From Bradyrhizobium pachyrhizi (lineage in GTDB: Bacteria > Pseudomonadota > Alphaproteobacteria > Rhizobiales > Xanthobacteraceae), in NCBI RefSeq assembly GCF_001189245.1, contig NZ_LFIQ01000052.1, forward strand, positions 89,261 to 139,047: a DNA stretch of 49,787 nt, in the 5' to 3' direction. The translations under genes and the position numbers were made by a program. Below, in pieces: positions 42,404 to 49,787 of the stretch (the stretch's first letter is position 1; the number at the start of each line of letters is the position of its first letter). The notes below the pieces were generated by a model, which saw only the letters and a list, made by a program, of their open reading frames with translations, ran no database searches and had not been told where the DNA came from.

Positions 42404-44244
42404 GTGATGAAGCGCTCGATACTTTCGCTCGGGAACTCGCGGCAGAGGTCGAGGAAGCGATTCGCTCCGGAGACAACAGCATCTATAGCGAGGAGGAATT
42501 TACGCGCATCGTGCTCGACCGTCTCGGTGATGAAGGAGCTATCGAGAACCCGACCCTTCTTTGGCAGGAGGGCAACTTTGCACGCACGAAATACAAGATT
42601 ACCGGATATTCGATTCCGGATGACGAAGAGCGCCTCGTATTGGTGACGACCATCCACACGGAGGAACTGCCGCCGCGTGCGCTCAATCGAGACGAGATGC
42701 TGACTGCACTGCAGCAGGCGATGAAATTCTACGAATGCAGCTGCAAAGGGCTTCATACAAAGATTGAGCCATCGAATACCGATGCGAGCGAGCTCGCGCG
42801 CCACATCTTTGAAGCTCGCGAAGAGATCGGTGTCCTTCGGATTGTGCTGCTTTCGGACGGGCTGACAGGGCTCAGATCGATTGACCTCAAGAAGGCATTC
42901 GACGGCACGCGCATCATCGTTGATCTCTTCGGCATCGAGCGGCTTCAGCGCATTCTCGGAGAAGGGCTGCGCCGCGACGACATCGTTGTGGATTTCAGCG
43001 CCGATTTTGGCGGCCCCCTTCCATGTCTCAAAGCTTCCTCAGGAAGCGCCGACTATGATGCATACTTGGCTTCGGTTCCGGGCCCGCTGCTCGCCGATGT
43101 TTATGAGAAATACGGCACCCGACTGCTCGAATTGAACGTGCGCGCGTTTCTCGGGCTTCGCGGTCGCAAGAGCGTCAACGCTGGTCTTAGGGCGACAATT
43201 CGCGAACTCCCTCACCGCTTTCTGGCCTACAACAACGGCATCGTCGCCACCGTCGATGCGATGGAGGTAGAGGATCACGGCAACGGTCAGTTCGGTATTA
43301 AGTCGGTCCGAGGCCTCCAGATAGTCAATGGCGGTCAGACCACTGCAAGTCTGCATCGTGCCAAAAAGCAGGACGGGGCTGATCTGGATGCGATCTCAGT
43401 CCCCGCCAAGATCATTTGCGTGGGCGGCGGCGCAGACTTGGACGAAATGGTCGCCGCGGTCTCGAAATCCGCCAACAGCCAGAACACGGTCCAGCCGGCG
43501 GACTTTTCAGCGAACGACCCGTTCCATGTCGCTGTCGAGAAGCTGGCCAACAATACCTGGCTGTCCGATGGCAAAGGGCGTTGGTTCTACGAACGCGCTC
43601 GCGGCAGCTACGGTGCTGCAGAATTGAAGGCTTCATTCGCCGCGGCACAAAAGCGGCGATTTGCGCAGGAAACGCCAAAAGAGCGCAGGTTTTCGAAGAC
43701 CGACCTAGCAAAGTACCTGAATGCTTGGGAAGGGCAGGCGCAGCAGGTCAGCTTCGGTAACCAGAAGAACTTTCAATTCTTTATGCAGAGCGTGAAGGAT
43801 GAGCATCCAGACGGATTCGAGCCGGATGCGGCGTGGTACAAGGCCTTCGTTGCTAAGGCGATCCTCTTCAGGACGACTCAATCAATCGTCAAGGCAAAGA
43901 AGTTCGCCGCCTTTCAGGCCAACATCATTGCCTATACAATCGCTTGCCTTTCGTGGGCGACCGGTGGGCGCTTAGATTTCGACATGATCTGGACGCGGCA
44001 GGCGATTTCGCCCGAACTCTACAAGCTCCTTGAGAGCTGGGTGGGAAAAGTCGACAAAGCGCTCCGAAAGACTGCGGGCAATCGCATGGTGAGTGAATGG
44101 GCAAAGAAGGTTGATTGCCGCGACGCTCTCCGCGAACTGTCTTTCGACCTGCCCGACGAGCTTCCACCGGAACTCGCCAACCGCAGCGCTGCCGCCAAGG
44201 TTTCAGGTCGCTCGAAGGTCCAGCAGGATGAGCTAAGGCCGTAA
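42400..44244 (+). CDS. AIPR family protein
   Basis: This 614-residue protein is of the AIPR (abortive infection phage resistance) family. Characteristic segments are VRAFLGLRGRKSVNAGLRAT, HRFLAYNNGIVATVDAMEVE and VRGLQIVNGGQTTASLHRAK, the last being the family's hallmark NGGQT block. After it come KSANSQNTVQPADFSANDPF and a helical C-terminal region. AIPR proteins occur in restriction and abortive infection loci; their activity is not settled. It is the last gene of the GHKL-Z1-nuclease operon and the last gene of the island before the tRNA. Confidence 0.92.
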   Translation: MSDEALDTFARELAAEVEEAIRSGDNSIYSEEEFTRIVLDRLGDEGAIENPTLLWQEGNFARTKYKITGYSIPDDEERLVLVTTIHTEELPPRALNRDEMLTALQQAMKFYECSCKGLHTKIEPSNTDASELARHIFEAREEIGVLRIVLLSDGLTGLRSIDLKKAFDGTRIIVDLFGIERLQRILGEGLRRDDIVVDFSADFGGPLPCLKASSGSADYDAYLASVPGPLLADVYEKYGTRLLELNVRAFLGLRGRKSVNAGLRATIRELPHRFLAYNNGIVATVDAMEVEDHGNGQFGIKSVRGLQIVNGGQTTASLHRAKKQDGADLDAISVPAKIICVGGGADLDEMVAAVSKSANSQNTVQPADFSANDPFHVAVEKLANNTWLSDGKGRWFYERARGSYGAAELKASFAAAQKRRFAQETPKERRFSKTDLAKYLNAWEGQAQQVSFGNQKNFQFFMQSVKDEHPDGFEPDAAWYKAFVAKAILFRTTQSIVKAKKFAAFQANIIAYTIACLSWATGGRLDFDMIWTRQAISPELYKLLESWVGKVDKALRKTAGNRMVSEWAKKVDCRDALRELSFDLPDELPPELANRSAAAKVSGRSKVQQDELRP

Positions 44245-44476
44245 GTGGCCTACCCCTCGGAGGCGAAAGCTATTATTACACGCACGCCGGAATCGTAGTG
44301 CTTGGGCCGTGGGGTCAAGGAATAATTTCCTACAAAGACATAGCACGCGGTTGCGGTGTAGCTTTGGAAGCCACCATTCAAACGACCGTGAAGGGCAAAA
44401 TCTGCTGAGCGAACCGGGAATACATCCGGGAGTCAATTGCCATAATCTGGAAATACTACAGTGTATTCAAGTTGAT
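44245..44476. other. Short intergenic region at the island's right end
   Basis: This region lies between the AIPR stop and the tRNA. No gene and no strong terminator are visible. Confidence 0.4.
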
Positions 44477-44491
44477 ATGGCGGAGAGAGTG
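44477..44491 (+). repeat. attR: core site in the tRNA-Ser 3' end
   Basis: The sequence atggcggagagagtg is identical to 4770-4784. It covers the T-arm edge, acceptor strand and CCA end of the tRNA, so integration leaves the tRNA intact. Confidence 0.85.
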
Positions 44492-44567
44492 GGATTCGAA
44501 CCCACGGTACGGTTTCCCGCACACACGCTTTCCAAGCGTGCGCCTTAAGCCACTCGGCCATCTCTCC
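44478..44567 (-). tRNA. tRNA-Ser(GGA)
   Basis: The minus strand folds into a 90-nt class II tRNA. The acceptor stem is GGAGAGA pairing with TCTCTCC, then discriminator G and an encoded CCA. The anticodon stem is CACGC/GCGTG around loop TTGGAAA, giving anticodon GGA. A long variable arm follows (TGTGCGGGAAACCGTACC) and the T loop is GGTTCGAATCC. It is the integration target of the island. Confidence 0.95.
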
Positions 44568-45116
44568 GGGAGGCCCTCTCTTGAAGGGCTGAGGCGGATT
44601 TTGCAAGGGAGCGCAGGCCGGGAGCGCGAAATTTCCACAACAGATTGAAAACATTGGGTAAATTGATAGCGATGGCAGCCGCGCGCCGCGGGCTTGCGCG
44701 CGGCCGTGCGCGCTTTTGGCCGGCCGCCGGTCAGGGACCGGCGCAAATCAACGAGTGCATCCGATCAACCCGCCGTTTCGTCATTCCGGGGCCTGCCGCC
44801 GGCGAGAGCCGGGAATCTATTGGGGCGCCTCGCTCGTGGAAGAATGGAGTCCGGGTTTTCGCCTTCGGGAGCCCCGTCGCGAGCATGCGAGGTTATGACC
44901 ACTGACCGCGCAACACACTCAGCGTCGTCCCTTCCTAATGCGCAATTGCGCACGAAAGCAGCGACCCATAACCACAAATGCCGATTGTTGCGCAATGCTG
45001 GTACGACGAGTCCCATTCACAACATCCGCCGCGGAGCATGGGGCCCTGCTTTCGCAGGGACGACAGAACGGCGGATGGGCGAACCAACGCACCCACCCTG
45101 CATCGTCATGCTCGCC
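44568..45116. repeat. Host intergenic region with palindromic repeats
   Basis: No gene is seen. Around 44779-44821 there is a cgtcattccgg...gccgggaatct repeat. At 45044-45059 there is a perfect hairpin (CCCTGC, loop tttc, GCAGGG) in a gtccctgcgaaagcaggg context. Both are of types scattered through Bradyrhizobium intergenic DNA. The hairpin lies 58 bp beyond the otsA stop and could also help end transcription, though no T-run follows. Confidence 0.5.
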
Positions 45117-46568
45117 TCAGTGATATCGCGCGGCAAGATCCGCCGTGCGGCGCGGCCACAGGGTTGGTGGCTCCGGCAGCGCCGCGTTTCCCGCATTGTG
45201 CGTATCCTGCAGCGCCTCGATGAAATCGGCGAACCATTGCTGGATGGTGCCGCTGTTGAGCTTCTCCATCATCGCTTCCCAGCGCATCCGCCGCTCGGTC
45301 AGCGGCATCGCGAGCGCAATCGCCAAGGTGCGCGCCATGCCGTCGATGTCGTGCGGATTGACCAGCAGCGCGGCGTCGAGCTCGTTCGCCGCACCGGCGA
45401 ATTTCGACAGCACCAGCACGCCGGGGTCCGCCGGGTTTTGCGCGGCGACATATTCCTTGGCGACCAGGTTCATGCCGTCCTGCAGCGGCGTCACGACGCC
45501 GACCTGCGCGGTGCGGTAAAGGCCTGCGAGCACGCCCTGGCCAAAGCCCTTGTTGAGGTAGCGGATCGGCGTCCAGTCGACCTCGCCATGCACGCCGTTG
45601 ACGTCGGTGACGAGCTTCGCCACCTCGCTCTGCAGATTGCCGTAGGCTTCGATCGCGCCGCGCGAGGGCGTTGCGATCTGCAGCAGCGACACCGAACGTT
45701 TCAGGTTCGGATGCAGCGTCCACATCTTGTCGAACGCCTTGATGCGGTTGACGAGGCCCTTGGAGTAGTCGAGCCGGTCGACACCGATCGCGAGCTTCTC
45801 GCCGTTGAGGCTGCGCCGCAGCCGCGTCACGTCGGGATGCGTCATCGCCTTGGTCGCCTGCTGCGCGAACTTGCCGGGATCGATGCCGATCGGAAACACC
45901 GCGGCGCGGGTGCGGCCGAACGACGAATTGATCACGCCGTCACGCAGCTCGAAGTCGAGATCGTGCTGCACATAGCTCAGGAAGTTCTCGCAGTCCTCAT
46001 CGGTCTGGAAGCCGATCAGGTCATAGGACAGCATCGCCTCGATCAGCTCGCGATGATTGGGCACGCCCGCGATCACCGCGCGCGCCGGCCATGGCGTGTG
46101 CAGGAAGAAGCCGATCGGCTGCGTGACGCCGAGATCGCGCAACTCGGCGCCGAGTGCGAGGAAATGATAGTCCTGGACCCAGAACACGGAATCCGGCTTG
46201 CGGAAGCGCAGCAACGCGCGCGCCATGAACGCGTTCACTTCGCGATAGCTCGTGTAGTCCTCGCGAGACGCACGAATCAGATCGGCGCGCGAATGCATCG
46301 CGGGCCACAGTGCCGAATTGGCAAAGCCTTCGTAATAGCCGCCATAGTGCGCGGCCGGCAGATCGAGCATCGCCAAGGCGCCCGCCCCGAGCGCTTCGAC
46401 CTCCGCGAAAGGTTCCTTCAGGTTCCCGTCGCGGACGCGTCCGCTGGAACCAACCCATATTGCCCCTGTCTTTTCCACCACCGGCAATAGTGCCGCAGCC
46501 AGCCCCCCCGTCATGGGTTCATTGGGTTTTCCGCGCGAGACGCGGTTCGATACGACGACGAGGTTCAC
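45117..46568 (-). CDS. otsA: Trehalose-6-phosphate synthase
   Basis: This 483-residue glycosyltransferase (GT20) joins UDP-glucose and glucose-6-phosphate to make trehalose-6-phosphate in the cytoplasm. It starts at a GTG with ggagg about 8 nt upstream. Typical parts are VVVSNRVSRG near the N-terminus, the glycine-rich GGLAAAL, VWVQDYHFL, IGFFLHTPWPA and the GVDRLDYSKGLVNRIKAF block with a sugar-binding Asp and Lys. DGMNLVAKEYVAAQ then binds the nucleotide sugar. It lies 202 bp after otsB on the same strand. Trehalose made here protects against drying and osmotic stress. Confidence 0.95.
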   Translation of the reverse strand: MNLVVVSNRVSRGKPNEPMTGGLAAALLPVVEKTGAIWVGSSGRVRDGNLKEPFAEVEALGAGALAMLDLPAAHYGGYYEGFANSALWPAMHSRADLIRASREDYTSYREVNAFMARALLRFRKPDSVFWVQDYHFLALGAELRDLGVTQPIGFFLHTPWPARAVIAGVPNHRELIEAMLSYDLIGFQTDEDCENFLSYVQHDLDFELRDGVINSSFGRTRAAVFPIGIDPGKFAQQATKAMTHPDVTRLRRSLNGEKLAIGVDRLDYSKGLVNRIKAFDKMWTLHPNLKRSVSLLQIATPSRGAIEAYGNLQSEVAKLVTDVNGVHGEVDWTPIRYLNKGFGQGVLAGLYRTAQVGVVTPLQDGMNLVAKEYVAAQNPADPGVLVLSKFAGAANELDAALLVNPHDIDGMARTLAIALAMPLTERRMRWEAMMEKLNSGTIQQWFADFIEALQDTHNAGNAALPEPPTLWPRRTADLAARYH

Positions 46569-46770
46569 CAGGTCCCCTCCTGTTGGTCAACTCGCGTATT
46601 AACAACCATTCATCAAGATGGTTCCTGATCAAGGAATCTCCCAATTGAAACCAAATTCTGGCGAACACGCACGGAACTCGCGGGAACTCGCGAAAAGAAA
46701 ATTGCGCGCGAGGTTGACGCCACGACGCAAAAGCACCGTATTCGATTCGGCTGCGATGAATGCGTCTCGG

Positions 46771-47604
46771 TTAGGACAGGCTAACGTCCCTATCAACGTC
46801 GAGCAGATGCGCCAGGAATTCGCGCACGTCGCTCGGTCCGTCGAAATGTCCGGCGACGCCGGTTGCGCGACGGCCGACGGAGAACGCGAGACCGTTGAAA
46901 TCAGGCATGATCGCGAACACGGTCTCGTCGGTAACGTCGTCGCCGATGAAGAACGGACGCCGTCCCCTGAACGGCTCATGCGTCATCAGCTCGAGCACGC
47001 CGGTCGCCTTGGTGAAGCCGGAATGCTTGATCTCGCAGACGCTCTTGCCCGGCAGCACCTCGATCGGCGCATTCGGCAGCTCGGCGCGGATCAGCGACAC
47101 CGCTTCATAGATCGCCTTCTCCGCCTGCGGCGCCAGCCGATAGTGCAGCGCCAGCGAATAGCCCTTGTCCTCGAGCAGAATGCCGGGGCTGAGCTTTGCG
47201 ATCGCGGCAAGACGGCGCTTCAATTCCTTGTCGAGCGGCGGCGCGTGTGCGGCGACCGCCTCGCTGTCCGGCTGCAGCCGCATCTCGGCGCCGTGGCCGC
47301 CGATCGCGGGAAACACTTCCGGCGCGAAGATCAGGTCGATGTCGTTGAGAGAGCGGCCGCTGACCAGCGCCAGCGCGCCGTGGCTGCGCTCATGCAGTCG
47401 CTTCAGCGTGGTCGACAGTTCCGGCGGCACCCAGACCTCGCGCGGCGTCGGCGCGAAATCGAGCAGGGTGCCGTCGATGTCAAGCAGCACCGCGGCCTGG
47501 TGGAGCGGCGGAATCAGCGACGCCGGCGTCGGCACGCTGTCCGTCTTGGCGTCAGGGGCGATGTCATCATCCATGGGCATTTCGGCCACGTCATGCTTCG
47601 TCAT
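46771..47604 (-). CDS. otsB: Trehalose-6-phosphate phosphatase
   Basis: This 277-residue HAD-superfamily phosphatase removes phosphate from trehalose-6-phosphate. Motif I is VLLDIDGTLLDF with nucleophile D42 and D44, motif II LVSGRSL, and motif IV FFIGDDVTDETVF. It also has IGGHGAEMR and CEIKHSGFTKATGVLELM, typical of OtsB. The first 35 residues are a poorly conserved, Asp/Pro-rich extension. It starts 3 bp after the MFS stop, so the genes are cotranscribed, with otsA following. Confidence 0.93.
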   Translation of the reverse strand: MTKHDVAEMPMDDDIAPDAKTDSVPTPASLIPPLHQAAVLLDIDGTLLDFAPTPREVWVPPELSTTLKRLHERSHGALALVSGRSLNDIDLIFAPEVFPAIGGHGAEMRLQPDSEAVAAHAPPLDKELKRRLAAIAKLSPGILLEDKGYSLALHYRLAPQAEKAIYEAVSLIRAELPNAPIEVLPGKSVCEIKHSGFTKATGVLELMTHEPFRGRRPFFIGDDVTDETVFAIMPDFNGLAFSVGRRATGVAGHFDGPSDVREFLAHLLDVDRDVSLS

Positions 47605-47607
47605 AGT

Positions 47608-49098
47608 CTACTCCACACATGCCAGTGGTCGCGCGACAGATTCGAGCGATTTCCGCTCGGCCGCGACGGCATAGCGCCATGCGACCGCCGCGGCGACCAT
47701 CATGAGTGCCGACCCCAGCAGGTAGCCGGCAAAGACGCTGTTGCGCGATCCGGTGTCGATCAGCACGCCGAACAGCGCCGGTCCAATCACGCCGCCAATG
47801 CCGGTGCCGATCGCATAGAAGGCGGCGATAGCGAGCGCGCGCACCTCCAGCGGAAACGTCTCGCTGACGGTGAGATAGGCGGCGCTCGCGGCCGGCGAGG
47901 CGAAGAAGAAGATCACCATCCAGGCGATGGTCTGGGTCTGCGCGCTGAGCACGCCGATCGAGAACAGATAGCCGGACAGCGCCAGCAGCACGCCCGAGAT
48001 GCCATAGGTCAGCGCGATCATGGTGCGGCGGCCGAGTGTATCGAACAGGCGGCCGAGCAGCAGCGGCCCGAGGAAGTTGCCGGCGGCGAAGGGGAGGATG
48101 TACCAGCCGACATTGCTGGCGGCGACACCGAAGAAGTCGGTCAGGATCAATGCGAAGGTAAAGAAGATCGCATTGTAGAAGAACGCCTGCGCGGCCATCA
48201 GCGTAAGCCCGACCAGCGAGCGCTGCCGATAGGTGGAGAACAGCGTCACCGCGACCTCGCGCAGCGGCGTGTGATCGCGCATCCGGAGCCTGATCTTCTC
48301 GAAGTCTGCGCTCGACTGCTCGCGGCCGAGCACGGAGGTCTCGATATCGGCGACGATCTTGTGGGCGCGGTCGGGATAGCCGTGGATCATCAGCCAACGC
48401 GGGCTTTCCGGGATCCACATCCGCATCAACAGCACGATGAGGCCGAGCACCGCGCCGGTGAAATAGGCTATCCGCCAGCCGTGGTCCGGCGCAAGGAACG
48501 CGGGGTCGAGCAGGATGATGGCGCTCAGCGCACCGATCGCCGCCCCGATCCAGAAACTGCCGTTGATGACGAGATCGGTCCAGCCGCGATAGCGGGCCGG
48601 CACCAGTTCCTGGATGGTCGAGTTGATCGCCGTATATTCGCCGCCGATGCCGGCACCGGTGAGAAAGCGAAACAGCGCGTAGCTCGCGACATTCCACGAC
48701 AGCGCGGTCGCGGCGGTCGCCGACAGATAAAGCGCGAGCGTGATGAAGAACAGCTTCTTGCGCCCGATCCGGTCGGTCAGCCAGCCGAAACCCAGCGCGC
48801 CGAGCACGGCGCCGGCGAGATACGCGCTGCTGGCAAGACCGACATCGGCATTGGAGAAGTTCATCGTCGGGCTGTCCTTCAGCGCGCCCGACAATGCACC
48901 CGCGAGCGTCACTTCCAGCCCGTCGAGGATCCAGGTGATGCCGAGCGCCAGCACGACGCGGGTGTGAAAGCGGCTCCAGCTGAGATTGTCGAGCCGGACC
49001 GGAATCGAGGTCTCGATGATGCGGTCATCGTCCGGCGTGACCGGAGCCACGGCCTGTTGCGTCGTCGCGGAACTCAACTGTGTCGGCTGCACTGTCAT
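47608..49098 (-). CDS. MFS transporter (metabolite:H+ symporter type)
   Basis: I take the ATG at 49098 as the start because the longer frame adds a non-membrane, Cys/Arg-rich extension. The 496-residue protein has about twelve membrane segments. MFS signatures are GWLTDRIGRKKLFFITL in the first loop, RFLTGAGIGGEYTAINSTIQ, WIPESPRWLM before the central loop, and GRLFDTLGRRTMIALTYG in the second half. This is the sugar/metabolite-proton symporter type; substrate is not readable. It heads the otsB-otsA operon, so a sugar or a compatible solute is a plausible cargo. Confidence 0.88.
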   Translation of the reverse strand: MTVQPTQLSSATTQQAVAPVTPDDDRIIETSIPVRLDNLSWSRFHTRVVLALGITWILDGLEVTLAGALSGALKDSPTMNFSNADVGLASSAYLAGAVLGALGFGWLTDRIGRKKLFFITLALYLSATAATALSWNVASYALFRFLTGAGIGGEYTAINSTIQELVPARYRGWTDLVINGSFWIGAAIGALSAIILLDPAFLAPDHGWRIAYFTGAVLGLIVLLMRMWIPESPRWLMIHGYPDRAHKIVADIETSVLGREQSSADFEKIRLRMRDHTPLREVAVTLFSTYRQRSLVGLTLMAAQAFFYNAIFFTFALILTDFFGVAASNVGWYILPFAAGNFLGPLLLGRLFDTLGRRTMIALTYGISGVLLALSGYLFSIGVLSAQTQTIAWMVIFFFASPAASAAYLTVSETFPLEVRALAIAAFYAIGTGIGGVIGPALFGVLIDTGSRNSVFAGYLLGSALMMVAAAVAWRYAVAAERKSLESVARPLACVE

Positions 49099-49282
49099 CA
49101 GAATCGACCAATGAGAAAAACCCCGGAACGATCCGTTCCAAGGTTCACTCACCCGGAATTGCGGCAAACGGAGTGCCCGCCACGCGGTGTCAACGCCGCA
49201 GGCCGGCAAGGGTTCCCGCAATGCGGCATAGGAACCGCGATCGCAGCGAGCTGTTCTCGGCTTAAAAGACACGGAGGCATCG

Positions 49283-49651
49283 ATGGCCGCACACAAGAAA
49301 GCAACGCGCAAGACGGCAAGGACATCACCGGCACGGTCCACGAGCACGACGCGTCGCAGGCGTGGCGTAAGCAAGAGGACGGCGAAGCGCTGGTCGCAGC
49401 GGGTGACAAAGGAGAGCGACGCGCTCGACCTCAAGCACGGCGTGTTCAAGCAGACCAGCGCGAAGAAGATCGCATCATCGCTGAAGCGATCCGCCGAGCA
49501 CAGCGCGCGCCGCAAGAGCGGCGCCTACCGTTCCGCGCTCTCGATGCTGACCTTCTATATCAACCGCGCCGGCAAGACGCTGCCGAAGACCGAGCGGTCG
49601 CGCCTGGAGCGCGCCAAGGTCGAGTTGAAGCACCAGTTCGGACGGGATTAG
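49283..49651 (+). CDS. DUF3175 family protein
   Basis: This 122-residue, very basic protein starts with a Lys/Arg/Thr/Ser-rich tail (residues 1-35). The DUF3175 core follows: WSQRVTKESDALDLKHGVF, IASSLKRSAEHSARRKSG and AYRSALSMLTFYINRAGKTL, ending in LERAKVELKHQF. A ggagg lies 7 nt before the ATG. The family is common in rhizobia and unassigned; the basic tail suggests nucleic acid binding, by inference only. Confidence 0.9.
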   Translation: MAAHKKATRKTARTSPARSTSTTRRRRGVSKRTAKRWSQRVTKESDALDLKHGVFKQTSAKKIASSLKRSAEHSARRKSGAYRSALSMLTFYINRAGKTLPKTERSRLERAKVELKHQFGRD

Positions 49652-49675
49652 CCGCATCATCTCGCCAACCAACAG

Positions 49676-49787
49676 CGTCGTCCCGGCGGAGGCCGGGACC
49701 CATACGCCGTGGCCATCGGAAAGGGCAAGCGGCCAGTGTCCGTACGCCAACGAACGGTGGTGGTTATGGGTCCCGGCCTGCGCCGGG
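49676..49787. repeat. Paired palindromic repeats at the right edge
   Basis: At 49680-49699 there is a perfect hairpin, GTCCCGGC with loop ggag and GCCGGGAC. From 49765 to the edge a near-identical copy appears in the opposite orientation (tatgggtcccggcctgcgccggg). Such elements are abundant between genes in Bradyrhizobium. Confidence 0.65.

Larger units (their letters stand above)
4770..44491. mobile_element. Integrated genomic island at tRNA-Ser, about 39.7 kb
   Basis: The sequence atggcggagagagtg occurs at 4770-4784 and again at 44477-44491. The second copy is the last 14 bases (including CCA) of tRNA-Ser on the minus strand plus one base. A tyrosine integrase starts 191 bp inside the left copy. 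This is the usual result of integrase recombination into a tRNA 3' end, leaving an intact tRNA at one side and a short duplicate at the other. Inside are an excision/replication module, a nested recombinase triad and many defence-type genes. Flanking genes on both sides look chromosomal. The integrase lies at the end far from the intact tRNA. Confidence 0.85.

Noticed and set aside
45044..45059. Hairpin as a rho-independent terminator for otsA
   Set aside because: The stem is strong but no run of T follows, and the sequence matches a repeat type common in the genus, so I list it only as a repeat.
44694..46490. Rightward ORF of 598 codons
   Set aside because: It is antisense to otsA, rich in Arg/His/Gln and without any domain pattern.
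47591..48697. Leftward ORF of 368 codons in another frame of the MFS gene
   Set aside because: Its product is Arg/His/Ala-rich without membrane segments, while the other frame gives a clear twelve-helix transporter.
1..49787. CRISPR array
   Set aside because: No short repeats with regular unique spacers and no cas-like genes were seen; the only regular repeats are the coding repeats at 100-1520.

Overview
The window looks like a piece of an alphaproteobacterial chromosome, most likely Bradyrhizobium or a close relative in the Nitrobacteraceae. Reasons: high GC, an MFS-otsB-otsA cluster, a DUF3175 protein, and palindromic intergenic repeats of the kind common in that group. It is host chromosome at both ends with one large integrated island between.

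Left flank (1-4769): genes read leftward for a TAXI-type solute-binding protein, a VasI-like secreted protein, a DsrE-family secreted protein and a long coiled-coil protein that runs off the edge. Right flank (44478-49787): an intact tRNA-Ser(GGA), then a leftward MFS-otsB-otsA operon for trehalose synthesis and a small DUF3175 protein.

Island (about 4770-44491): a 15-bp exact direct repeat marks both ends. The right copy is the 3' end of tRNA-Ser; the left copy lies about 190 bp before a P4-type tyrosine integrase. The integrase heads a rightward replication and control module: a small conserved unknown, an AlpA-like DNA-binding protein, a prim-pol/PriCT primase and a RepA-like AAA ATPase, followed by iteron-like repeats. 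This resembles the core of satellite or replicating integrative elements, but no capsid, relaxase or type IV secretion genes are present. Next comes a serine recombinase-ParB-ParB triad (10273-13624) with an 18-bp imperfect direct repeat on either side, probably a nested mobile unit.

The rest is cargo dominated by nucleases and modification enzymes. From 15 to 23 kb there are small unknown genes, a PGN_0703-like nuclease, and a DUF4258/unknown/GIY-YIG operon behind a palindrome. From 23 to 29.2 kb there is a PD-(D/E)XK-like nuclease, a helicase N-terminal remnant, and a Dcm-type C5 methyltransferase with an OLD-like AAA ATPase and a divergent Vsr. At about 29.59 kb two truncated genes are fused head to head. 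From 30 to 32.4 kb a GC-rich insert carries a methyladenine-glycosylase-like protein, an agmatine-deiminase-like protein and a GIY-YIG protein, then a decayed Schlafen-like gene. From 33.8 to 44.2 kb lies a complete multi-gene restriction-like system: a second Dcm, an AspBHI/Mrr-like endonuclease, a second Vsr, and a tightly coupled operon of a MutL/MORC-like GHKL ATPase, a Z1 protein, a PD-(D/E)XK protein (DUF4420) and an AIPR protein. That last system is the strongest candidate for a complex, little-characterised defence system.
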